From assembly GCA_032358165.1 (NCBI GenBank), contig JAALGY010000052.1:496001-560000 (forward strand): a stretch of 64,000 bases of DNA. The letters run 5' to 3'. Below are positions 53,778-64,000 of this stretch, piece after piece. Below the pieces are notes generated by a model. That model made no database searches and was not told where the DNA came from. It saw only the letters and a list, made by a program, of their open reading frames with translations. Made by a program: the position numbers and the translations under genes. This DNA is from Diplosphaera chodatii. Its lineage: Eukaryota; Chlorophyta; Trebouxiophyceae; Prasiolales; Stichococcaceae. Position 1 is the first letter of the stretch. Each line of letters opens with the position of its first letter.

Positions 53778-54055
53778 CATATAGCATCGCAGGTTGCAGA
53801 TAGTGTACCATTGGGGTTTCCGACGGTGCAGTACACTTGTAGGCAAGCATCAGCTGTCGAATGTTTAGAATCTCTGTGTGCACGTGAACCTCGCACCTCG
53901 GAAACTGCCGACTGATTGACTTGGGTCCGTCGAGTCAATACCTCCAGGCAAACTTCACAGTGTTTGCACATCCTGTTTCTCGGCCTGCTTTGCACCTTTT
54001 CGTGCCGCTACTTGGCCGCGACGACCCCGTGACGAATGCTGCACCAGCGATCGGT

Positions 54056-56930
54056 ATGCTGTCGGGCCATGGTGGCACCATCAGTGGTCGTCAGTCCCGC
54101 GTGTTGAGGCCAGCTGCGCAGGTCGCGCCTACACTGCAGAGCGTCTCAGAGGCGAGATGGACGAACTACACGCAGCGGCAGCTCCTGACACCGTCGCAAC
54201 CGCCGCGGCCGGCGCACGCGCCCTCGGATTTGCTGGCGCGGCTCTCCGCGGTGCCCCTGCAGCGCAATGTGGATCAGCATGCCCGGGAGATAATTCAAGA
54301 GCGCATGCTGGAGGACACCTTCTGGATCGTCGACCTTGGGACGGTGCAGAAGCTGAAGCAGGATTGGGACACCAGGTGCTAGCTGGTGACATGAGCAGTC
54401 TCATCAGCACCACACCCTGATCGAGGTCGCACTTCAGGCTGGGGACGTTGCACCATCGCTTCCCCTTGCATTACAGCAGTCTTTCAAATCATACACTCTG
54501 CAATGCACCCTGCAGCCTGCCACGGGTGCAGCCGCACTACGCCGTCAAGTGCAACCCGGACGCCGCCATCATCGCCACGCTGGCCGCCGCCGGCGCCTCC
54601 TTCGACTGCGCCTCGCAGCATGTGACTTCTATGTTAGATCTGCAGCATCGATTCCACCGTGATCCATCGCCAGATGTGCAGCAGATGTATGTTATCCACA
54701 TCGAACATGCACGTGCCGGACGAGAACAATTTGTGCACCATCCCCGCAGGAGATGCAGCTGGTGCTGGATGCAGGCGTGACCCCAGACCGCATCATCTTC
54801 GCGCACCCATGCAAGGTACGGTAGATCAAAGAGCGAAATGGGCTGTGACCGCTCCTGAGTCAAACTGCCGGGCCAGCGGTGTTACGCATCAGCGCCCTCC
54901 TGCATGCCACAGATGCCGGCGCACCTGCGCTTTGCCGCTGCAGCCGGCGTGACGCTCACCACCTTCGACACCGCACACGAGTTGCAGAAGATCGCCATGC
55001 TGCACCCTGAGACAGGTCGAATGTGTTTTCATCGCATCATTGACATTGACTGAGCAATTTCATGTGGGTCAGTGCGGTCTCACATTACAATGGCGAGGAG
55101 ACATCAAGGACTCCTCTAGGCCATGAAGGTAACTAACATACTCACGTGCAGACGTGCTGCTGCGCATCCGGGCGGACGATGCCTCGGCGCGCTGCCAGCT
55201 GGGCAACAAGTACGGCTGCGAGCCGGGCGACGATGCCGTGGCCATGCTGCGGGCGGCCCGCGAGTTTCGCCTCAACGTCATCGGCGTCAGCTTCCATGTG
55301 GTGCCTGGGCTGTTGGATGCAGGCGACAGCCAAATTCGCATGTCTGCGCTGTTCATGTGCTTTGCACGCCAGCTGGGGACCTGATGAGCCTGTTCGTCGC
55401 GGCATGTCATCCTCCTGCGTAGGAGTGCACAAGCGCCTCGGGTACCATGCAAAGCTACGAGGTCCGTAGGCACTTCATACAGTGATGGCAGTGGTCCCAT
55501 CCTACTAACGTGCTGCAGGGGAGCGGCGCCAAGGACCCGGCAGCCTTCGCCGCCGCCATCGCCAAGGCACGTGCAGTGTGTGACGCCGGCATGGCGCTGG
55601 GTTTCGACATGAACACGGTGGACATTGGCGGCGGCTACGTCTGCTGTGCACAGCCAGGCATGCTGTGAAGGACCTGGTGCATTGCAGCCGGCCTTGACCT
55701 ACGATTCAACTGTGTGGGCAATGATCTTAGGGGTGTGATAGCTGTACAACATGTTATAGCAACAAGTTGTTCTTCTTTCTGGAAAGACTGCTGATATGCA
55801 GCAAGCACCTTGATCACCTCCTCAATCACTGTGCTTGCAAGAGTAGCTCACAGCACAAGATTCTCATCTGCTCTTCCAGCCATGATGCTTTGCCAGTGTG
55901 TATGGCGGGCACAGGTAGTCATGGTGGCGGCGCCATGGGGACAGCGGTGCCGGCGGCCATCAACCGGGCGCTGGCCCGGCACTTCCCTTCGCCAAGGACG
56001 CGCGTCATCGGCGAGCCGGGGCGGTACATGGTGCAGGACGCCGCCACCGTCGCGTGCGCGATCAACGGCGTGCGGCCGCGGCACACCCTGGTGCGTGTGC
56101 GCGCTTGCATGTTGCAAGCACACGGCGCGACCTGGAGGCAGCACCGCAACCCCGGCATGGTTATTGCTGACTGTGGTGGCTACTGGTGGGGCTGCTATCT
56201 GCGAAGCTGACGAGCATCCACGGCAGCACTGCAAGTTTGTGTCGGCAGCCTAAGGCTCCTCCCTGCTGCTGTTGTCAGGGTGGAAAGGAGCACCGCGACT
56301 ACTGGATCAGTGACGGTCTGTATGGCGCCTTCAACAGCATCCAGGTGCTGCTTGAGTCGTGCTGCTGCAGCTGCTCACCATGTGCAGCTGAAACGTTAGG
56401 CATGTAGCCAACTGGTCTGAGCTGTAGTCGACTGGTCATGTGGTTTCGCTGGTACAGCGTGACTTTGCAACTGTCGAGGCCATCCCGCTGCGGACAAACG
56501 ATGGAGCACGCGGAGCCAAGCAGCCGCTGCTCAGCAGCACCATCTTCGGACCCACCTGCGACGGTGAGACTGTCTGCCGGTTCCACACCATGTGAATGGA
56601 CTCTGACATGGTGCTTTGTATGAAAAGCTGCCACCGCCTGCAGCATATAGCATCTGGCGCGGCATGCAGGAGCTTGGGCGAAGCAAGCACACTTTGGCTG
56701 CTCTGATGCTCATGTATGTATCTCTTTCTCCCTCCCACATGAGACCGATGTCCATGGCCCCGCGCACTGCAGGCATGGACGTGGTGCAGCCCGCCTGCCT
56801 GCTGCCGGCGCTGCAGCCGGGCCGAGACTGGCTGCTGTTCAAGCAGATGGGGGCATACACCACCGCGGGCGCCTGTGACTTCAACGGCTTCAACGTCTCG
56901 GCAGGCGTGTCGACACACTACGTCTACTGA
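54056..56930 (+). CDS. ODC: Ornithine decarboxylase (PLP-dependent, alanine racemase fold)
   Basis: Converts ornithine to putrescine, the first step of polyamine synthesis, in the cytosol. Exons 54056-54375, 54516-54621, 54750-54815, 54913-55015, 55152-55300, 55519-55638, about 55915 (or 55860)-56090, 56279-56344, 56458-56563 and 56773-56930. Catalytic features: PLP lysine in HYAVKCN, FDCAS, RIIFAHPCK, GVSFHVGSGA, DIGGGY, GEPGRYMVQDA (PLP-ring Glu), YWISDGLYGAFNS, and the active-site Cys in STIFGPTCDGMD; C-terminus MGAYTTAGACDFNGFNV. About 450 residues. It ends right after the barrel/sheet core (STHYVY), so the C-terminal degron tail of animal ODC is missing. The exon 6-7 junction did not close in frame with the best-looking sites; an unseen microexon or the weaker acceptor before 55860 would fix it. 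Confidence 0.9.
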
Positions 56931-57198
56931 TGTAGGACTGTTCAACCGAGAAAGACTTGCAGCAGCTTGAGGTCAGCCCTAGAGGTCGCCTGCCTCGACA
57001 CAGGTCACGTACGGTTGTTACATTTTGGCAACCATCGGCACTGCATGTGCAATTGACTGCGAATGTACCAAATATGGTCTAGAAATGCGGCAATAGCATG
57101 ACGAGCTCTCAGCAGTTGACAGGAGACCTACCGCAACCCAGTCGCCACTGCTGCTGTTCGATGTGTTTCTACCCCTGAACACATGTTCCAGGCTGGGC

Positions 57199-58565
57199 TC
57201 AGTCCAAGCGGGGCAACCGCCACAGCCCGTCGGTCAGGAAGTGCAGGTTGTCGACGCCGATGCCCTTGTTGATCTCCCGCATGTCCTTGGTGGACATCTT
57301 CGTGATGCCCACCGCCATCGCATGCTCCTTGCCCTCTGCATAGATCGCCACCGGCGCATCTGCATCCACCTGCACCACACAAAGCGCTCCGTCGCACACC
57401 TTTTACATGCCATCTGGATGTTGGCTGGTGGCAGGCAGCAGGGATGGCAGCACGCTGCTGCCCGGCTCGCAGCGTGCCACGCAGGGCACATGTCACAGAG
57501 TGCCAGCGAGTACTGGCTGTGGGGCTGCCGTGTCGGCTGTGGGACATAAAGCAATGGCACTCGGTTGTTCGAAGTTTGCACCTCTGTGTGGATGGTGGCG
57601 CCGGGTGACGTCAGCCCCGGGCACATGATGTTGGCGCCCTGCAGCACGAACTTGATTGCGCCCGTGTCCACCCGCAGCTTGTTCTGCAGCCACAGCAGTC
57701 AGAGGTGTTTGACATGCCGCACCCCTGGTCCAGCTGAGCCATGATGACACATGCCCTTAGGCATTGCCGACGGGCTGGGCCTACTCGATGGACCCCAGCT
57801 GGCTGCAGAACATGTGCGAAAGCTGGCAGAACAGCCCCAAAGACGAGCAGCACATGAGGTGCATTGCTACGGTGCATGCACCATCACACTCACACCGGCA
57901 TACACGCAGCTCACCATCATCTGCGGATACTGATGCAGCAGGCGCAGGGTGGGAAACCATGGACCGTCGCGCTGTGCAAAGAATAGCGGCTGCCCCCCAA
58001 TGATGACGATCTGCACGTGGTCCGGGCTGCAAGCAGGCAGCAGCAATCGTTGTCAACATTCATATGTCATCGCTTAGCAAGCGTGGGAGGCAACATCAAA
58101 TGTCAAGCAGGCGCTTCATGCGCACCATTTGCCGACACAGATCTGTTCCTTCTTCGGCAGCAGGATGTCGATGACGCCAGAGGACTCAAGCCACGGGTAT
58201 GCGTCAATGACTTTCGCTGCGCATGCATCCATCGGGAGCATCAGCATCAGTGCATGCATGCGCATCTGGCCGTGCTGCGGTGTGGAGCCACGGACAATTG
58301 CAGCATGCCCAAGCAGTGTGCATTCAAACTCAGGTACCTCTGATGTTACGCTGTACTGACGATTTGACCTGGTTCTGGGAGCTGCACCACATGACATGCA
58401 TGTCAGATCCTGCGCATGGCAGTCATGATGCGGCGCAAGGGTGTGCGCACGCCGGACCGCACACCACACCAGCAGCACTGCAGTCGACCGCACAACATCA
58501 TCATCGTGAAGCATCACTCATGCGTGTCACCTGATCTCATTGGCTGTGAACTTCTTGAAGAGCAT
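57199..58565 (-). CDS. MCTS1: MCTS1/MCT-1 family translation factor with PUA domain
   Basis: Partner of DENR in non-canonical initiation and ribosome recycling on the 40S subunit. Six exons on the minus strand (58565-58531, 58381-58338, 58216-58126, 58026-57915, 57683-57582, 57369-57199) join to 184 residues, against 181 in human MCTS1. The start [11 protein letters not shown] equals MFKKFDEKE. Next are [31 protein letters not shown] and [20 protein letters not shown]. The PUA domain reads [20 protein letters not shown], then [35 protein letters not shown]. All phases agree and no residue blocks are missing, so identification is very firm. Confidence 0.95.
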
Positions 58566-59067
58566 GGCTGACTACCCGGCAAGAGGCGGCGCCACGGCAG
58601 CGCCGATGTGCCGCTGCTGTTCAGTGACCTCAGCAGTCTGTCTGATCCCCGCTTGACTGATCCAACTAGGCTTCAGCACTCTATGATCTCGCAATCACCT
58701 TTCTGCCTGAACAGCAGTCGACCCAGAGCAACCTCAAATGGCGATGGCCTCCTGGTGCCTGCACTTGGTGACCCGACAAAAACCTGCGCGACGCCGATGC
58801 AATCAGGGAGGTTTAATATGCGACGTGCAATGAGCATTTGCGCATGTCTGCAGCAAGTTGTAGAACGTGCACACCGGCAGCAGGAAGTGCATATGCACTG
58901 CCCAAGGTTTGTGCCATTCTGATCAGCACCATACCATCTCATTTCCTCGCTACAGCTTTGACAACGTTGTCATTGCCAAACAGTCTTGAACACATATTGC
59001 TGGTGCGGTGCAACACGCGCAAGCGAGTACACCCAGGAATCACACCCACTGACGGCGCCGCCGCTAT
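58566..59067. promoter_or_regulatory. Shared upstream region of divergent MCTS1 and mL43 genes
   Basis: About 500 bases between outward-pointing starts of two translation-related genes. No specific element was recognised. Confidence 0.4.
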
Positions 59068-59637
59068 ATGGTGCTGAAGCACCTCAGCAAGGTCGTGGTG
59101 CAGTTCTCGCCGTTCACCGGCAACAGCCGCTCGGCCCGCGAGTTCCTTGCCCGCGTGACGGCGCCCAAGGCGCAGGCCTCGAACCCGGACTGTGCTGTTG
59201 ACGGCCGCGTCCGCATCAAAGGTTGGTCCCTGCACCTCATGTACAATGGTAGATTTGCAGACTCCGTATGCAAACATGTGACCAAGTTTAGAAGCAGGTG
59301 GGAGGCAGAGGCCATCCGACCGTGCCTAGTCTGTCAAGGGATTACTTGCTGCTGACGTGCCTGACACTCCTGACACGCCTTCGCTCGTGTGTGCCATGCA
59401 GGTGACCCCTTCGTGGAGGTGACGTACAAGAACCAGAAGGTGGAGCGCATCGCGTGCGGCAGCCTGACCGTCGAACGAGTCATGGAACAGATCAACGCCA
59501 AAAGCTCGGAGATGGAGACTGCGGAGGCGCTGAAGGCGGCGGGCTTGGAAGGGGTGCAGCTTCACTCCACATTTGGCGGCACAGGCAGCACTGAAGGCGC
59601 CGAGACAGGCTTCATGCGGAAGACTTTGCCACGATAA
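59068..59637 (+). CDS. MRPL43: Mitochondrial large ribosomal subunit protein mL43
   Basis: Thioredoxin-like L51/S25/CI-B8 domain protein of the mitochondrial ribosome. Two exons, 59068-59221 and 59402-59637, join in phase to 129 residues. The N-terminal strand-turn KVVVQFSPFTGNSRSAREFL corresponds to the SxxGGSSRGxRxF region of plant and animal mL43. It is followed by DPFVEVTYKNQKVERIACGS, the usual second strand where the chain returns over the helix. Length is typical. The related complex I subunit NDUFA2 shares the fold but lacks the SxSAREF arrangement seen here, so mL43 is preferred. Confidence 0.88.
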
Positions 59638-59950
59638 CGACAGCCGCTGGACGTATGGACCATTCTTGCGCTCCTTGTAGCAGTGCAAGTGCCGCCGTGC
59701 ACTTTGGTGCCTCGTATGCCTGTTTGCATTGCAAGTCCTGATTGCTATGGCTGGCGAATTGCTCGTCGAAACCAAACTTCTGTAATGTACAGCAGTGCAC
59801 CCACGTTAGCACTGCAACCCCACAAAACTATCCATCACACGGCAGCCATGTGGCCGACCGCTGCAATGGCTCGACGCACTTAAAACTGTCCATCACCTAG
59901 CCGCTTCCCTCCCTCTGCATACCGTGCCCAGGCGACAAGCTGCAACTGCA
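59638..59950. other. Intergenic between convergent mL43 and transporter genes
   Basis: 313 bases between two stop codons that face each other. A TGTAA pentamer, the usual green-algal poly(A) signal, occurs in CTTCTGTAATG near 59780, about 140 bases after the mL43 stop, and could serve that gene. Confidence 0.45.
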
Positions 59951-61782
59951 TCACAGGCTGAAGAGCACGATCGTGCCGATCACGATCGCAGTGCAGGACG
60001 CCAGCACCGACAGGTTGGTCGTCAGCCAAGGGTTGCGCTCCTGGATCGCTTTCGAGGTGGCGCCTGCATGAATCAGGACCGTTAAGCTCAAGCGGTGGGG
60101 TAGGTGCTGGCTGTCTGTTCTGTCCGACAGATCTTTAATGCAAAGTCACGGTTTTTCCCCTGCTGACATGTGGAATAGACAATGGAGATCGCACCGATCA
60201 CAGCTGTGTAGCCGCCCATCGCAGCGACTGTGCCGATGACGAACATGAAGATGTAGGACACTGCTGCCCAGCGCGGTAGCGTCAGCGCTGGTATGATGAC
60301 GAACAGCGCGTCCGGCTGCAACCCAGCAGCGCAGGCTTCTGACGCAGTGTGCAGGTGTATCACTTCCTGGACCGATGCCAGTGTGGCAGGTGCCTGCTCT
60401 TGCAGATATGACACAATGCAAGCAGCAAGCAACGCTGTGCCCTTGTGCAGGTGCTACAGACAGTGCCGTAGTTGCAGCACCTGCAGGCCGAATAGGATGC
60501 CGTTGGCGAAGAGGCCCATGCTGAGGCCCCGGGTTTCCTCGGCATCCTTGTCGACCGACGACGCCGAACCGCTGGCACTCACAGAGCCGCTGATCCCAGC
60601 TCCTGTGTCAATTGCAATAGATATGTGCTTCAGCTGGCTGCTTCCGTGGTGGCATGACGCTCATTGCACACTGACATTGCCGCTTGCAATCCAGCGTGTA
60701 GCGAACGTGTAGAGAATGTAGTTCAGTAGCTGCTTCGATGGGCAAGGCGTCAGGTCAGCCCACCTGCAAGCGCCGTGTCTGCCGACGCCGCTGCCTGCTC
60801 TGCCCGGTGGTCCTGCCACAGCTCCAGCAGCCCCAGGCCGCCAATGGCGATCAGCGACAGGCCGACGGTCGTGCCGCCCCACCGCGTCAGCGCCGGGACG
60901 AACGCCTCGAACCTGTCCTTGAGCACCTGCGGCACGGCAGGGGCAACATGTAAGGTAGCACGCAGATGCTAGCCTCAATCGCAGCTGTTCAGGCTGTTGT
61001 CGACGCCGATCTCCCTGCCAGCAGTGGATGCTGACCAGCTGACGGCTGCCGTGACGAGTTGCTCGGGCTGCAGGGCGCACGCACCACGAGCAGGATGCCG
61101 AGGATGAGCTGGCCTGTGCTGTGGCCGAAGCCCCACAGTGCGCCCAGCAGGGATGCGCGCGCCGAGCTGCGTCCGATTGTCAGTGGCGTCAACGCCTGCA
61201 CCAGATGATCCGCGATTGGTTTGGCTGAACATACAGAGCCTACTACACGACGAGTGTGGTATGGAAGCACTATCGGCAAAGCTGTGGGCATGGTTGCTGA
61301 GGAGCATGCTTACTGCTAGGTGGTCTGCGCCGGCAAGCGTGTGCAGGAGCCCTGCGATGAAGCCCGCTGCCGCGCTCCTGATGGCTCCAGCCACGCCTGC
61401 GGGAGGGGGTGCTTGCTTGATCGATGGCGACTCGTATCTCTAACACGACTGCTCAGTCAGCAATCATCACGCGCAAGCCTGCACCTGCCGACAGCAGTGC
61501 GGACCTGTCTGCGACGCTGTGTGGAAGCTGCTGCCGAGGGATAAAGCCGCAAAGCCAGTGCTGCCTGCCGCCAGTCGCGCTGCCGTGTACCTCCACAGCA
61601 GCAAGCCGCCGATCGCAGCGTACACTGCTGTCCTGAGACTTGCTGCGCCGGGCACCTGCCATGATGGCGGCATTGGCCGCCATGACGGCTGGCTTTGCCG
61701 TTGCTGCTGCTGCCGCTGCTGCTGCTGCGGTTGCAGACTCAGGACGGCAGCGGCTGGTTGACAGAGTCCGGAACAGGTCCAT
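59951..61782 (-). CDS. NiCoT-like membrane transporter of the plant/algal type
   Basis: Belongs to the group annotated in plants as high-affinity nickel-transport family protein. Exons 61782-61656, 61396-61314, 61195-61085, 60926-60764, 60602-60481, 60315-60168 and 60063-59951 join to 288 residues. The N-terminal ~43 residues are Ala/Ser/Arg-rich with few acids, like a plastid transit peptide. About six membrane helices follow. Motifs are GLLHTLAGADHLAALTPLTI, GALWGFGHSTGQLILG, GLFANGILFGLQPDAL, IGTVAAMGGYTAVIG and a last helix IVIGTIVLFSL. The first motif is HxxxxxDH, one residue longer than the HxxxxDH of proven bacterial Ni/Co permeases, so the transported ion cannot be named. Confidence 0.88.
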
Positions 61783-62469
61783 GTTGCCGGCTGCAATGGA
61801 GGCTCAGCTGCTGTTGCTGACTGTGTGCTCTCCTGGTCATCTGACCTCCCAGCCTCAGTTGAACACCGAGGCAACCCGGCTGATCGGTGCGGGTGAGTAG
61901 GTCCAGATGGTTGTGAGTCACTCAGATGGCCCGGAGTGCTGGCCCTCCTGCCCTGTCTGTGAGCTGTTTTGCCATGCCTGTGCTGACTGATGCACTGCTG
62001 TCGGCTGGGGATCGAATGCCGGCAATTGATGGCAGCTGGCGCAGTTGCGCCTGGCAAAGCTCCTAGCATGATTATTCTACAGCTATCCGATCACCGAGAC
62101 CGCTTATGTCCCGCACCCTCCCATGTTGCTTGCCTCTGTGTCAAGCACCGCCATATTGGTTACCTTTACCACAAATTACAAGCCCTTATCTCGCGCGTAA
62201 ACCTACACATCTGTTGGCAGTAGAGTCGTGAGTCGTGCGGCTCTTATACCCCTTGGATGCACTGTACACGGCACACATGGCTGTTGGAGATCAGACACAG
62301 CAAACATCCTGTAGCCCGCGGATCTGCTGCAGAAGGTCATCAGGTGTTTCCAAGTCCGGTCAGTCTATCTTGGGAACCCCGCTTCAGTCTGCTGTAGCAT
62401 CGATATGAGTGAAGTCCAGTTGCCACCTGGTTCTGTGTGCAGCTCTTACTCACCTGATACGCAGGCGAT
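61783..62469. other. Intergenic
   Basis: About 690 bases upstream of the minus-strand transporter. No recognisable gene; probable promoter of the transporter plus sequence of unknown role. Confidence 0.45.
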
Positions 62470-62900
62470 CAATGGTTGCCGAGTAGAACTTTGTGGCGTT
62501 CCACACTGATTGGGCCCACCGCGGGCAGTACCCGCAGGAGTGCGGCGTCGTGGCCGACGGGTCTGGCGGTGCTCATGGCCAGCATCTGCCGCTACTGCTG
62601 GGCATGCACCTGTAGCGCGAGTACCTGTCGCTGTGGAGCAACCCCACCAGTCTGTTCAGCGTTGTCGTCGCCAATCTGCAGCACCTTCCAGGGGCCGACA
62701 CCACCAGCGACAGTGCTGGCGGAAATGGTGGAGCTGCTCCAGTCAGCCCAGCGGCGCCCCTCCTCGGCAACAGCTCGATGGTGTCAGCGCGAAACGTAAT
62801 GTGGCAAGGGGCGGGCTCACCCATGCCTGTGAGCGTGTCACCTGCTGTAATCGACTGCCTTGCAGTGCTTGATTGGAACAGGCGCTCTGTACTGTTGTTG
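62470..62900 (+). pseudogene. Stop-interrupted coding-like fragment or unresolved exons
   Basis: In one plus-strand frame, sequence from about 62486 reads FVAFHTDWAHRGQYPQECG and onward, meets an in-frame TAG after LLLGMHL (near 62608), and then continues open as REYLSLWSNPTSLFSVVVA and onward for about 90 more codons. It looks coding in composition on both sides of the stop. Either this is a decayed gene, or CACCT|GTAGCG is a splice donor that removes the stop. The minus strand is also open across this stretch, so strand is not certain. No family recognised. Confidence 0.3.
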
Positions 62901-63118
62901 TTGTAGGAGTCAGCCGCTGCAACCGTGCAGGCCTCATAAGAAAGATGGCAGTTGAGGATGTAGCAGCGACTTGGCCTTCTGTACGACGTCACGTGGCTAC
63001 ACACAACGAGTGGCGTCAGTGCCAGGTGCAGGGGGCCCTCCCTGCTGCTTCCAATCAAAGAACCATCTCATATGCCTTGACGCAACTGTCAGTCCACCAT
63101 ACTACCTCGCTGGCAGCT

Positions 63119-64000
63119 ATGCTACGGTGCTCCGCAAGCGACCCGCTGGTGAGTAGGCACGACGACCCCGGGTCTCCGACCGGCGTCGCGTTTCTGGAGC
63201 ACGACTGCCGGTCGTCGGACGCCAGCTTCCCTCGGTCCTTCTCAGACCAGTGGGTCCCAGCGGCAGGAGCGGTGCCGCAGCCGCGAGTCCGAGGCAGGAG
63301 TCACTCGGGACTGGTGTTCGGTGCAGCCTGCGTGTGTGCCCTGGTTCTGGGAGTTTACGTTGGCAGACTGTCCAGGCAGCCCTGGGACTCCAGACTGCTG
63401 CTGATCCGCCGGCGCGGGGCTGTTGACAGTGTGCAGCACAGCGGTGTGCCTGTCAGCCCTGGGGCAGACCGCACCGTGCACAGCAGTGCAGCAGCGGGCA
63501 GCACCGCGGCCGACGGCCGAGGACAGTCCACCAGCAACAACAACAGCATCAGCAAAGGCGGCGTGGACCCAAACAGCAGGTCCAACAGCAGCAGCACCAG
63601 CCCAACTGTTCATGTCGGCGGCGGCGGCGGAGGCGGTGCTGGCGGCGCCAGGGGTCCTGCCAGCACGAAGCCGGGCAGTAGAAAGCGCAAGCGACGCGGC
63701 GCGCGCCTGAGCTCCAGGCGCATTGTGTGCCGTGATTTCCCGCTGCAGCGGCGGTGGGACTGGAAAGTCCACTTCAACCCAGCAGGTGCCCCCACATCTT
63801 GAATGCTGGCAGTGTCGTGGCGTCTTCTCGACGAACCGGCTGTGCTACCAACGAGGAGCTGCAGAGGAAACTGTCAAAAGCACTGGAAGCACTGGGGCTG
63901 ATGTCATGGATGTGTCGTTGATGCAGCTGTGTACCACCCACTGCGGGGGTGGGTGGTGGTCATGCGCCATGAGCACGAGTGGTGGGCCCCGTCCCCCGCG
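63119..64000 (+). CDS. N-terminal part of a type II-like membrane protein, runs off the window
   Basis: Family not recognised. From the ATG at 63119 an open frame encodes an acidic/Ser-rich cytosolic stretch of about 60 residues. One membrane helix follows (SGLVFGAACVCALVLGVYVG), then a long Ser/Asn/Gly-rich stem and a basic patch (KPGSRKRKRRGARLSSRR), and WDWKVHFNP before a donor (CAG|GTGCCC at 63786). A possible next exon starts near 63852. The plan of short tail, anchor and flexible stem is like Golgi glycosyltransferases, but the catalytic part would lie outside the window. If unspliced, the frame stops at 63802. In-frame ATGs exist upstream (62945). Confidence 0.5.

Noticed and set aside
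51600..56930. Functional pairing of RPN13 and ornithine decarboxylase
   Set aside because: They are adjacent on the same strand and ODC is a classic proteasome substrate, but eukaryotic gene order rarely reflects this and nothing in the sequence supports co-transcription.
62573..63058. Minus-strand frame of 161 codons
   Set aside because: No motif, and it overlaps the more protein-like plus-strand frame. It cannot be fully excluded.

Overview
The window is nuclear DNA of a eukaryotic green alga, most likely a chlorophyte of the Trebouxiophyceae type; the genus cannot be told from the sequence alone. The grounds are GC-rich coding DNA, genes cut by many short introns (GT...TGCAG, a few GC...AG), a plant-type nuclear gyrase B with a probable organelle-targeting leader, a plant/algal NiCoT-like membrane protein, and Ala/Gln/Ser low-complexity tracts. 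No bacterial operon, rRNA, recognisable tRNA, CRISPR array, transposon or virus was seen.

Layout. 1-2.1 kb holds a weakly supported minus-strand low-complexity gene. 2.5-9.5 kb is a family cluster of three secreted GH114 glycoside hydrolases: one with nine exons and two without introns that sit in a diverged tandem duplication of about 2.5 kb. 9.7-13.7 kb (-) is DNA polymerase delta subunit 3. 14.2-15.1 kb (+) is a LYRM1-like LYR protein. 15.4-17.3 kb (-) is a stand-alone BPL_N-domain protein. 18.0-19.1 kb (+) is a PPIL1-type cyclophilin. 19.4-21.3 kb (-) is transcription factor NF-YA. 21.7-31.5 kb (-) is the large Elongator subunit ELP1. 32.2-35.6 kb (+) is a Cys-rich type I membrane protein. 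36.1-44.0 kb (-) is a long alpha-helical protein, possibly two genes. 44.1-49.0 kb (+) is GyrB. 49.7-51.2 kb (+) is a single-TM protein. 51.6-53.8 kb (+) is the proteasome receptor RPN13. 54.1-56.9 kb (+) is ornithine decarboxylase. 57.2-58.6 kb (-) is MCTS1. 59.1-59.6 kb (+) is mitochondrial ribosomal protein mL43. 60.0-61.8 kb (-) is the NiCoT-like transporter. 62.5-62.9 kb holds a stop-interrupted fragment and 63.1-64.0 kb the 5' part of a membrane protein.

For most genes I joined exons by hand. The models for GH114-1, POLD3, LYRM1-like, BPL_N, PPIL1, NF-YA, the Cys-rich membrane protein, GyrB, the 49.7-kb gene, RPN13, MCTS1, mL43 and the transporter all close in frame from ATG to stop with consistent splice phases. 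ELP1, ODC and the 36-44 kb gene are recognised but only partly resolved.

Most genes do housekeeping work: replication, tRNA modification, splicing, proteolysis, polyamine synthesis and organelle DNA topology. They are packed head-to-head with short shared upstream regions. The accessory part is the GH114 cluster. The items most worth following are the intron-rich/intronless GH114 family, the Cys-rich insert in the BPL_N protein, the Frizzled-like ectodomain, three CCAAT boxes in front of the NF-YA gene, and recurrent GC-AG introns.
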